NCBI GenBank assembly: GCA_029245665.1 | Contig: JAQWOW010000089.1 | Location: 1-7,783, forward strand | Length of the DNA: 7,783 bases | Origin: Polaribacter sp. | Lineage (GTDB): Bacteria > Bacteroidota > Bacteroidia > Flavobacteriales > Flavobacteriaceae | Reading direction: 5' to 3' | Part shown: positions 1-6,294 of the stretch, in pieces | Layout: every line of letters begins with the position of its first letter | Position numbering within the stretch: position 1 is the stretch's first letter | Translations under genes and position numbers: made by a program | The notes under the pieces: generated by a model | Database searches by the model: none | What the model saw: the letters and a program-made list of their open reading frames with translations, nothing else | What the model was told of the DNA's origin: nothing

Positions 1-6
1 TATTAC

Positions 7-543
7 TTAATTTTCAAAAAAACTAAATACATTTCCACCATATCGTTTATCATAACTATGATTTTCATGATTAGATAAGTCTGTATGTTTAGAATGTTCA
101 ATTATTAAAACTCCATCAACATTGAGTAATTTTTTTGTAAATACAATATCTACAATTTTTGAAAACTGTTCTGCTTCAAAATCATAAGGAGGATCTGCAA
201 AAATTACGTCCGTTTGTAAAGCAGTCTTTTCTAAAAATTTGTAAACATCACTTTTAAAAGTATGGATGGGTAAATCTAATTCTTTAGCAGTATTAGAAAT
301 GTATTTTATACAACCAAAGTGAGCATCTATTGCATAGATCGTTTTTGTGCCTCTGGATGCAAACTCGTAACTGATATTTCCTGTGCCAGAAAATAAATCT
401 ATTACAGATATACTATCAAAATAATAGGTGTTATTTAAGATGTTGAATAAGGATTCTTTTGCCATATCTGTAGTTGGACGAACAGGTAAATTTTTAGGTG
501 CTGTTAAACGCCTGCTTTTATGCTTTCCAGAAATTATTCTCAT
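7..543 (-). CDS. rsmD: 16S rRNA (guanine(966)-N(2))-methyltransferase RsmD
   Basis: RsmD transfers a methyl group from S-adenosylmethionine to N2 of G966 of 16S rRNA during assembly of the small ribosomal subunit. The 178-residue product has the family's usual length. It opens with MRIISGKHKSRRL and the RPTTDMAKESLFNIL segment (about residues 22-36), both typical of RsmD. The SAM-binding motif I is DLFSGTGN (49-56), and the catalytic/target-base motif is DPPY (117-120). The ATG (543-541) overlaps the TGA of the upstream DUF3822 gene in an ATGA junction, so translation is probably coupled. It appears to be the last gene seen of a leftward three-gene operon, and its TAA lies at the left edge of the window. 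Motifs are seen directly; the target base is inferred from the family. Confidence 0.96.
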   Translation of the reverse strand: MRIISGKHKSRRLTAPKNLPVRPTTDMAKESLFNILNNTYYFDSISVIDLFSGTGNISYEFASRGTKTIYAIDAHFGCIKYISNTAKELDLPIHTFKSDVYKFLEKTALQTDVIFADPPYDFEAEQFSKIVDIVFTKKLLNVDGVLIIEHSKHTDLSNHENHSYDKRYGGNVFSFFEN

Positions 544-1376
544 GAACCTAAAAGTATATAGTTTGAATGTTTAGAGTAATTTAGTTGTTTAAAAATGGGA
601 TTATTACTTTCTAAAAATAAAACATTCCTAATGTATTGATAAGTTATAGTATAAAGTTCAGATTCTAACTCAATATCTCCTGTAAAATATAGTTGTATTT
701 CTTCTACATCTAATTTTAATTGTTCAAACGTAAACAAGATATAGTAAATAAAGTCTTCTTTAGTTTCAAAAGAAAAAGAGTTTGAAAAATACAATTGTTT
801 ATTTTGTATTACGACAACATCAAAACTGTCTGAAGAAACATTTACGTAGACCACTTTTTCATCCGAATTATTGATGGAAATTAATTTTTCAATAAATATA
901 GTAAGATGATGTTTGTATTCGAATTCACCAAAATTTTGAAAAAGAAAATTATTAATATTTACATAAGGTATGTATACATTTTTTGCTTTTATACTTTGTA
1001 TGTCATCAAAAGTAATAAAGTCTGAAGTTAGTGTCTTTATATTAAAATTAAGATATTCTGAAAGTTTGTTTTCAGAAAAGTAGGTGTTTGGAACTAGACA
1101 GGATAGATTATTTTGATGAACTACTGATACTGAAGAAAAATCTTTTTGTAAATAGGAATCTGTTTTAAACAGTTCTTCAATTTTTTTTAATAAACTTTCT
1201 GGAGTTATTTTTTTTTCTTTAAAAAGATACTCATAAAAGTAAAGAATTTCTTCTGATGTATTGTCAGTTATACAAAAAGAAAATCCATCCAAATTAAATT
1301 GGATGGATAACTTAGTGTCTTTTGTATCTCTCAAAGAAATAGTGCTACTCTTTTTTATCACGCTCTTGTTTATCAT
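540..1376 (-). CDS. DUF3822 family protein, possible actin-fold (ASKHA) protein
   Basis: This 278-residue protein resembles the DUF3822 family, which is found beside rsmD in Bacteroidota and has no established function. It has no signal peptide or membrane helix, so it is probably cytoplasmic. Two segments look like the beta-hairpins of actin/FtsA/PilM-type ATPases: LSIQFNLDGFSFCITD (about 23-38) and VVYVNVSSDSFDVVVIQN (about 175-192). A later strand, IQLYFTGDIE (about 227-236), sits where the adenosine motif would be. That fold is an inference; the usual catalytic residues are not obvious. I chose the ATG at 1376 over the upstream in-frame start at 1397, because the longer form would reach further into the upstream membrane-protein gene. 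Even so, the two genes overlap by 32 bp. The TGA overlaps the rsmD start. The coding strand contains A8 and A9 runs (1181-1188 and 1208-1216). Confidence 0.85.
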   Translation of the reverse strand: MINKSVIKKSSTISLRDTKDTKLSIQFNLDGFSFCITDNTSEEILYFYEYLFKEKKITPESLLKKIEELFKTDSYLQKDFSSVSVVHQNNLSCLVPNTYFSENKLSEYLNFNIKTLTSDFITFDDIQSIKAKNVYIPYVNINNFLFQNFGEFEYKHHLTIFIEKLISINNSDEKVVYVNVSSDSFDVVVIQNKQLYFSNSFSFETKEDFIYYILFTFEQLKLDVEEIQLYFTGDIELESELYTITYQYIRNVLFLESNNPIFKQLNYSKHSNYILLGS

Positions 1377-2079
1377 AAGATGGTGGCCAATTACCACCCG
1401 TTGAAACTTCCTCTAGAGAACCAACAGAAACAAACTCTCCTTTAATTTGATCTGTAGCAATCGCTTCTAACTCTTGTTTTACGAGAGATTTACTCATTCC
1501 TTTTAAAATATCTATTTTTTCAGTTTTCACATAAAATGTTGGTACTACCAAGCCTTGAACTTTTTCTACAGTACTGATAACAATATCAAATTCTTTTCCT
1601 TCAACACCGGGGACTTTAAACATATTTTTATAATCTCTACCGTCAAAATATTTTAAAACAGGTTCATATCCAATAGTATCTTTTTTTCTTTTGGTTACAT
1701 CATCGATAATACCACCCCCTTTATTAACTTTTATTATGGTGTCTTTTGTTTCCGTTAATGCAAGTTGAGCTGAATCAATAAACTGAATTAAACCAGCTTT
1801 ATCATTTGTATATTTTCCTGTTACTTCAAAATGCTTTACTTCTGCATCTCTAATTATTTTAAGGCTTTTTACAACTCTAGCAAATTTTGCAACTTTTTTC
1901 TTATTGAAATTAATTGGCTCCATGATACCATTATAAATCTTAAAAACTAAAAAAACTGTCAGAAGTAAAAGCAATGAAGATGCAATCCATCTAAATTTTA
2001 ATGGTAAATATTTAACTACAATAATAGCTAAAAGTACTGCAACTAAAACCGCTGCTAAAATCATTCCTAGTAATCCCAT
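1345..2079 (-). CDS. membrane-anchored protein with pilin-like segment, function unknown
   Basis: A 244-residue protein that I recognise only as a type common in flavobacteria next to DUF3822 and rsmD. Two hydrophobic segments near the N-terminus (about 4-22 and 31-46) should span the membrane. A mostly polar domain of about 190 residues follows. The stretch VKSLKIIRDAEVKHFEVTGKY (about 70-90) resembles the amphipathic helix and following G-x-Y turn of type II secretion/type IV pseudopilins. However, there is no prepilin peptidase site, and there are two membrane helices rather than one. The start is ATG at 2079, preceded by a TAGATTTG promoter element about 28 bp upstream. It is the first gene of the leftward operon and ends inside the start of the DUF3822 gene. 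A role with DUF3822 at the inner membrane is possible but unproven. Confidence 0.8.
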   Translation of the reverse strand: MGLLGMILAAVLVAVLLAIIVVKYLPLKFRWIASSLLLLLTVFLVFKIYNGIMEPINFNKKKVAKFARVVKSLKIIRDAEVKHFEVTGKYTNDKAGLIQFIDSAQLALTETKDTIIKVNKGGGIIDDVTKRKKDTIGYEPVLKYFDGRDYKNMFKVPGVEGKEFDIVISTVEKVQGLVVPTFYVKTEKIDILKGMSKSLVKQELEAIATDQIKGEFVSVGSLEEVSTGGNWPPSYDKQERDKKE

Positions 2080-2107
2080 TTTTATTATATTTTGTATAGT
2101 GTTAGAG

Positions 2108-2115
2108 CAAATCTA
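2108..2115 (-). promoter_or_regulatory. -7 promoter element for the membrane protein-DUF3822-rsmD operon
   Basis: On the minus strand this reads TAGATTTG, an exact match to the Bacteroidota -7 consensus TAnnTTTG. Transcription would start near 2103 and give a leader of roughly 24 nt before the ATG at 2079. No convincing TTG-type -33 element lies at the expected spacing, and the region is AT-rich, so the call rests on one motif and its position. Confidence 0.45.
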
Positions 2116-2158
2116 CAATTTTTTTTTAATGATAAAAACTTTTATTTACAAATCAATG

Positions 2159-2166
2159 TATCTTTG
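2159..2166 (+). promoter_or_regulatory. -7 promoter element for the helicase gene
   Basis: TATCTTTG matches TAnnTTTG exactly and ends 16 bp before the ATG at 2183, implying a very short leader of about 10 nt. It lies downstream of the alternative in-frame starts at 2099 (GTG) and 2129 (ATG), so it favours 2183 as the true start. No clear -33 element is seen. Confidence 0.45.
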
Positions 2167-2182
2167 TTGTATTAAATTTTTT

Positions 2183-3607
2183 ATGATAAAAATTACAACT
2201 GAATTTTACGCAGAATTAGTTCAAAAGTTTCAATACTATCCTACTTCAAAACAAAACAAACTTTTAGGGTTATTGAGTGACTTTACGTTTGGTGAAGATA
2301 AAGATGATTTGTTTTTACTCAAAGGCTACGCGGGAACTGGTAAAACAACAATAATTAGTGCTTTTGTTAAGAGTTTAAGTTTAACGGGGAAAAAATCAGT
2401 TTTGTTAGCCCCTACTGGAAGAGCTGCAAAAGTAATTTCTGTGTATTCAAAAAGACCTGCTTTTACAATTCATAAAAAAATATATTTTCCTAAGAAACAA
2501 TCTAATGGTTCTCTAGACTTTGTTTTACAAACAAACAAGCATAGAAATACAATTTTTATAGTAGACGAAGCTTCTATGATTTCTAATAGCAGACAAAACC
2601 AAAAACTATTTGAATCTGGTTCTTTATTAGATGATTTAATTAGATATGTCTATTCTGGCCATCATTGCAAATTAATATTCATTGGAGATACCGCACAATT
2701 GCCGCCTGTGAAATTATCCATTAGTCCTGCACTAGAACAATCAAACTTAATATATGAGTATCAAAAAAATGTAACAGAAATTGAGTTAGATGAGGTTATG
2801 CGTCAACATGAAAATTCAGGGATACTAGCAAATGCAACTTTCTTAAGACTGATGATTCAAAATGATGCAACCAATTTTCAATTTGAAATTAATTTTCCCG
2901 ATATAATAAGGCTGATTGATGGGTATGATATTGAAGATGCTTTGGTAACTGCTTATGAAAAAAATGGTGTAGAAGATACCGCTTTTATTGTTCGCTCAAA
3001 TAAAAGAGCAAATCAATATAATCAACAAATTCGTTTGAATATCCGTGGTCAAGAAAACGAAATCTCTGCGGGTGATTATATTATGGTTGTAAAAAATAAT
3101 TATTTTTGGTTAAAAGAGAATTCTGTTGCAGGCTTTATTGCAAACGGAGATATTTGTGAGGTATTAAAGATTTTTTCAATCAAAGAATTGTATGGTTTTA
3201 AATTTGCTGAAGTTGAAGTGAGGATGATTGATTACCCTGATATGCAATCTTTTGAAACAGTAATATTATTAGATACTTTAACAAGTGAAACTCCCTCTTT
3301 AACGTTTGAAGAGTCCAATAAATTATATCAGGCAGTCAAGGAAGATTATATCCACGAAAAATCTAAATATAAGCAGTTTGTAGCAATAAAGAACAATGCA
3401 TTTTTCAATGCATTACAAGTCAAATTTTCTTACTCTATGACCTGTCATAAATCTCAAGGAGGTCAGTGGGAAACAGTGTTTATAGAACAACCATATTTAC
3501 CAGAAGGGGTGTCTAAAGAATATTATAGATGGTTATATACAGCAGTCACAAGGGCTCAAGAAAAGTTGTACTTGATTGGTTTTAAGGATGAGTTTTTTAA
3601 TGATTAA
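2183..3607 (+). CDS. RecD/Pif1-like superfamily 1 DNA helicase
   Basis: An ATP-dependent DNA helicase of superfamily 1B, 474 residues from the chosen ATG. The motifs appear in order: Walker A GYAGTGKTT (48-56), motif Ia LLAPTGRAA (74-82), Walker B IVDEAS (126-131), motif III GDTAQLPPV (168-176), MRQ (206-208), the UvrD_C_2-type motif V around MTCHKSQGGQW (419-429), and motif VI YTAVTRAQEKLYLIG (452-466). All catalytic motifs look intact. The protein is shorter than RecD2 and lacks its long N-terminal extension; it resembles the compact RecD-like/Dda-type helicases annotated in Bacteroidota as AAA-family ATPase. An in-frame extension to 2099 (GTG) would add 28 hydrophobic, Cys-containing residues. 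I reject it because a -7 promoter motif lies within it. The TAA overlaps that of the convergent LpxR-like gene. Its specific role (repair, replication restart) cannot be told from sequence. Confidence 0.92.
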   Translation: MIKITTEFYAELVQKFQYYPTSKQNKLLGLLSDFTFGEDKDDLFLLKGYAGTGKTTIISAFVKSLSLTGKKSVLLAPTGRAAKVISVYSKRPAFTIHKKIYFPKKQSNGSLDFVLQTNKHRNTIFIVDEASMISNSRQNQKLFESGSLLDDLIRYVYSGHHCKLIFIGDTAQLPPVKLSISPALEQSNLIYEYQKNVTEIELDEVMRQHENSGILANATFLRLMIQNDATNFQFEINFPDIIRLIDGYDIEDALVTAYEKNGVEDTAFIVRSNKRANQYNQQIRLNIRGQENEISAGDYIMVVKNNYFWLKENSVAGFIANGDICEVLKIFSIKELYGFKFAEVEVRMIDYPDMQSFETVILLDTLTSETPSLTFEESNKLYQAVKEDYIHEKSKYKQFVAIKNNAFFNALQVKFSYSMTCHKSQGGQWETVFIEQPYLPEGVSKEYYRWLYTAVTRAQEKLYLIGFKDEFFND

Positions 3608-4554
3608 GGTAACAAGTAGTTAATTGTAATTCGGCCATATTGGTCGCCGTACTTATATCTTAACCTTTCCGATTTCTTGGTGTTGTAGATAAAAATGTAT
3701 CCAAAATTTAGACGATTAATTGTAAACTTTAATCCAATTTCAATGTCCAAAATAAGCGGTTTGATTTTTTTAGTTATTGGGCTTGTTTTATTAAGAAAGC
3801 TACCTTGTATAGTAGCGTCATAAAAGACATAATTCAACATCGATTTTACATATAAGAATGATTCAGTCTTTCTAAAGTAATTCGTGTGTTTATTATTTAA
3901 ATTTGTATTAAAAGCGATGCTATTTGTTGATTTTTGTAATGGTATAAACCCAATTCTTGTATAAAACCCAGAGGAAGTATTTGTGATAACAGAACCTAAA
4001 TTTAAAGAGTTAATCCAAGAAATATCAAAATACTTTTTTTTACTATTTACGACTGTTTTTAAATAGTTGGTATTAAAATTTAATCCAAATGCTTTTTTTA
4101 TTTGATATTTCCAGCCAGTAGCTTTTCTAAAATCATAAATGTTGTGGATAAATTCTTGTAGTTCTCTGGCAAAAGAATTTGATCCGATGACACCAACCTG
4201 TAGTGAGGTTTTTAGTATTTGGTAGTTTTTGTAGGCTCTAATCATTCCAAATCCAGCATATAGATATCCTGCAAAAGGTCTGTCGTGTTCTAGCGGACTA
4301 TTTACAACAGATTTATAAGGGGTATACATTTTATGGCCAATTTGCCATTCATAAATACGTTTATCTAAAAGATTGTTTTTACTATTTAAAAGCTGTCTGT
4401 ATGTTAAAAAAATACCACTCGTGTAATAACGATCTTTAAATGAAGAAACATACAAATCGTTGTCGGTTATTAGGCTAATTTCACGAGAAAATTTTTCTTG
4501 AGAACATGTACTTAAAGATACAAATAAAAAAAGAATAAATATGAAGAATTTCAT
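3604..4554 (-). CDS. LpxR-like outer-membrane lipid A deacylase (DUF2219 family)
   Basis: LpxR is a calcium-dependent outer-membrane beta-barrel enzyme that removes the 3'-acyloxyacyl chain from lipid A. This 316-residue protein has a signal peptide (residues 1 to about 19: MKFF, a hydrophobic core, then a CSQ-type end). Family signatures follow: TDNDLY (30-35), DRYYTSG (41-47), DRPFAGYLYAGFG (91-103) and FIHN...TGWKYQI (135-152). N32/D33, T45 and H137 align with the active-site Asn-Asp, Thr/Ser and catalytic His of Salmonella LpxR, so it is probably active. Alternating hydrophobic/polar strands fill the C-terminal half. The last residues (NYLLP) do not end in the usual aromatic. I chose ATG at 4554 over TTG at 4563 because it starts the signal peptide cleanly. 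It is a single gene, convergent with the helicase. Activity on this organism's lipid A is inferred. Confidence 0.88.
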   Translation of the reverse strand: MKFFIFILFLFVSLSTCSQEKFSREISLITDNDLYVSSFKDRYYTSGIFLTYRQLLNSKNNLLDKRIYEWQIGHKMYTPYKSVVNSPLEHDRPFAGYLYAGFGMIRAYKNYQILKTSLQVGVIGSNSFARELQEFIHNIYDFRKATGWKYQIKKAFGLNFNTNYLKTVVNSKKKYFDISWINSLNLGSVITNTSSGFYTRIGFIPLQKSTNSIAFNTNLNNKHTNYFRKTESFLYVKSMLNYVFYDATIQGSFLNKTSPITKKIKPLILDIEIGLKFTINRLNFGYIFIYNTKKSERLRYKYGDQYGRITINYLLP

Positions 4555-4560
4555 TGTTAA

Positions 4561-4568
4561 CAAATATA
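4561..4568 (-). promoter_or_regulatory. -7 promoter element close to the LpxR-like gene start
   Basis: On the minus strand this reads TATATTTG, an exact TAnnTTTG match, ending only 6 bp before the ATG at 4554. If used, the transcript would be leaderless or nearly so. No -33 element is seen at the expected spacing, so a chance match is possible. Confidence 0.35.
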
Positions 4569-4621
4569 ACAGAACTTATTTAAAAAGCTCTTTTTATCAT
4601 GGGTTTCTGAAAAAAAGTAGC

Positions 4622-4629
4622 TATTTTTA
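4622..4629 (+). promoter_or_regulatory. possible -7 element upstream of the PPK2 pair
   Basis: TATTTTTA matches TAnnTTTG at all but the last base and ends 19 bp before the ATG at 4649. It is the best candidate in the 94-bp gap between the divergent LpxR-like and PPK2 genes. No -33 element is evident. Confidence 0.25.
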
Positions 4630-4648
4630 GACCAAGTAATTAGAAGTG

Positions 4649-5497
4649 ATGGAGATTAAAAAAGGATTAAGTTTAGAAGACTTTCAGAAAGTAAATAATA
4701 TCAATGAGTTAGTAGCACTTATTGAAGAGAAAAGTGAGAATAGTAACAAGGTAAAGAAAATAATTTTATATGACGAAGAATTACGGTTACTTCAAATAGA
4801 GCTCGTTAAATTACAGCGATGGATCTCTAAGAATAACAAACGAGTTGCGATTATTTTTGAAGGTAGAGATGCTGCTGGAAAAGGAGGTAATATCCGAAGA
4901 TTTATGGAGCATTTAAACCCTCGATCTAGTAGGTTAGTCGCATTGAATAAACCGACAGAAATTGAAAAAGGTCAATGGTATTTTCAACGTTATATTAAAG
5001 AATTACCAAATCCTGGTGAAATTGTTTTTTTTGATAGAAGTTGGTATAATAGAGCAGTTGTAGAACCAGTCATGGGTTTTTGTAAAGAGCAGCAGTACAA
5101 AGAATTTTTATTACAAGTCCCTGAATTTGAACACATGATGTACGAGGATGGTGTGGTGATCATAAAGTTTTGGCTTTCCATAACAAAGGACGAACAATTA
5201 AAACGATTTGAAGGAAGAAAAGAGACCCCATTAAAAAGATGGAAATTTAGTCCCGTAGACAAAAAAGGGCAAATTCTATGGAATAAATATACTCATTACA
5301 AAGAAGAAATGTTTTCTAAGACACACACATCATACAGTCCTTGGATGATAATAAAAACAAATGATAAAAAAGCGGCAAGATTAGAAGCAATTAGACATGT
5401 TCTATCTCATTTTAATTACGATGGAAAAGCAGCTGCAAAAACAGTCTTAAATCCAGATCCAAATGTTGTAATGCGTTACTTCAGATCAAACACTTAA
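4649..5497 (+). CDS. ppk2: class I polyphosphate kinase 2 (first copy)
   Basis: PPK2 enzymes transfer phosphate between inorganic polyphosphate and nucleotides. Class I members mainly make NTP from NDP and polyphosphate. This 282-residue protein has Walker A FEGRDAAGKGG (70-80) and the Walker B region IVFFDRSWYNRAVVEPVMGFC (125-145), whose SWYNRA...EP form is that of class I rather than the SHYED form of other classes. The lid segment RFEGRKETPLKRWKFSP (186-202) keeps both arginines, and PWMIIKTNDKKAAR follows near the C-terminus. About 20 residues extend past the core, ending in RYFRSNT. The start is ATG at 4649, just after an in-frame GTG at 4646; there is no clear Shine-Dalgarno sequence. 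It is followed after 16 bp by a paralogue and is probably cotranscribed with it. Nucleotide preference is inferred from the class. Confidence 0.94.
   Translation: MEIKKGLSLEDFQKVNNINELVALIEEKSENSNKVKKIILYDEELRLLQIELVKLQRWISKNNKRVAIIFEGRDAAGKGGNIRRFMEHLNPRSSRLVALNKPTEIEKGQWYFQRYIKELPNPGEIVFFDRSWYNRAVVEPVMGFCKEQQYKEFLLQVPEFEHMMYEDGVVIIKFWLSITKDEQLKRFEGRKETPLKRWKFSPVDKKGQILWNKYTHYKEEMFSKTHTSYSPWMIIKTNDKKAARLEAIRHVLSHFNYDGKAAAKTVLNPDPNVVMRYFRSNT
5018..5058 (+). repeat. 41-bp exact direct repeat, copy 1 (PPK2 Walker B region)
   Basis: These 41 bases are identical to 5871-5911, 853 bp downstream in the second PPK2 gene. They encode EIVFFDRSWYNRAV and include a T8 run. The flanks differ by single bases on each side. 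Confidence 0.9.
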
Positions 5498-5513
5498 ATA
5501 GATTAAACTTATA

Positions 5514-6293
5514 ATGAAAATAGGAATTAAAGATTTAAAAAAGCTCAATTCTAAAAAAGGATTGTTAGCGCTTTTATCAAAAGAACCTTTAAATATCGAA
5601 AGGGCATTGAGATATGTTGACTATCAGAAAAAGTTAGAAAAACTTCAAGTGGAGCTTATTAGATTACAAACTTGGGCAATTCAAAAGGAGGAACGTATAA
5701 TTGTTATTTTTGAAGGAAGAGACGCCGCAGGTAAAGGAGGAGCAATAAGAAGGTTAACAGAGCGTATTAATCCACGTCACATGAGAATTGTAGCATTGTC
5801 AAAGCCAACCAAAGATGAACGCTCTCAGTGGTATTTTCAGAGATATATTGAACAACTACCCAAAGCAGGAGAAATTGTTTTTTTTGATAGAAGTTGGTAT
5901 AATAGAGCAGTAATAGAACCTGTAAACGGATTTTGTACTCAAGACGAATATGAAGTCTTTATGAATCAAGTTAATGATTTTGAAAGAATGATTTTACAAT
6001 CGGGAATCCATGTTGTCAAAATATACATGTCTATCTCTAAAAAAGAACAATCCAAACGTTTTGCAGACATTAAAAGTGATCCATTGAAACAATGGAAAAT
6101 GACAAAATTAGATGAAAAGGCTCAAGACCTTTGGAATGACTATACAGAGTATAAAAATGCAATGTTTAAAAGAACAAATACAAAAATTTCTCCCTGGAAG
6201 ATTATCAGAGCTAATAGAAAAACAGATGCTAGGGTAAATGTGATTACACATATTTTAGAGAGTATTCCTTATGACAAAAAATTAAAAGTGTAG
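5514..6293 (+). CDS. ppk2: class I polyphosphate kinase 2 (second, divergent copy)
   Basis: A second PPK2, 259 residues, starting at ATG 5514, 16 bp after the first copy's stop. Walker A FEGRDAAGKGG (66-76) and the Walker B region IVFFDRSWYNRAVIEPVNGFC (121-141) are intact. Over the 82 residues covering both motifs, I count 59 identities to copy 1 without gaps. Outside the core the two diverge. The lid reads RFADIKSDPLKQWKMTK (182-198): Ile186 replaces the arginine at copy 1 position 190, and TK replaces the usual SP. The C-terminus is shorter, ending YDKKLKV. The conserved catalytic core suggests an active enzyme, perhaps with altered nucleotide or direction preference. The stop codon lies one base from that of the convergent ArsC-like gene. 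The two copies arose by duplication; whether locally or in an ancestor cannot be told here. Confidence 0.93.
   Translation: MKIGIKDLKKLNSKKGLLALLSKEPLNIERALRYVDYQKKLEKLQVELIRLQTWAIQKEERIIVIFEGRDAAGKGGAIRRLTERINPRHMRIVALSKPTKDERSQWYFQRYIEQLPKAGEIVFFDRSWYNRAVIEPVNGFCTQDEYEVFMNQVNDFERMILQSGIHVVKIYMSISKKEQSKRFADIKSDPLKQWKMTKLDEKAQDLWNDYTEYKNAMFKRTNTKISPWKIIRANRKTDARVNVITHILESIPYDKKLKV
5871..5911 (+). repeat. 41-bp exact direct repeat, copy 2 (PPK2 Walker B region)
   Basis: Identical to 5018-5058, including synonymous positions and the T8 run. It is either a remnant of shared ancestry under strong protein constraint or a trace of gene conversion between the paralogues. Confidence 0.9.
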
Positions 6294-6294
6294 T

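Noticed and set aside
1377..1397. Longer DUF3822 start (GTG/ATG-type, 7 extra residues)
   Set aside because: It would deepen the overlap with the upstream gene; MINKS at 1376 is the more natural start.
2099..2182. N-terminal extension of the helicase from GTG 2099
   Set aside because: It would contain the likely -7 promoter TATCTTTG, is hydrophobic and unlike RecD-type N-termini; the ATG at 2183 begins a typical product.
4498..4512. Lipobox (LSTC) in the LpxR-like signal peptide, suggesting a lipoprotein
   Set aside because: Threonine before the cysteine is not typical of lipoboxes, LpxR proteins are beta-barrels, and flavobacterial signal peptides often end in a similar S-Q cleavage site.
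4990..5262. Open frame of 90 codons on the minus strand inside the first PPK2 gene
   Set aside because: It lies entirely within a well-supported conserved gene, has no recognisable domain or start context, and its sequence is explained as the antisense of PPK2 codons.
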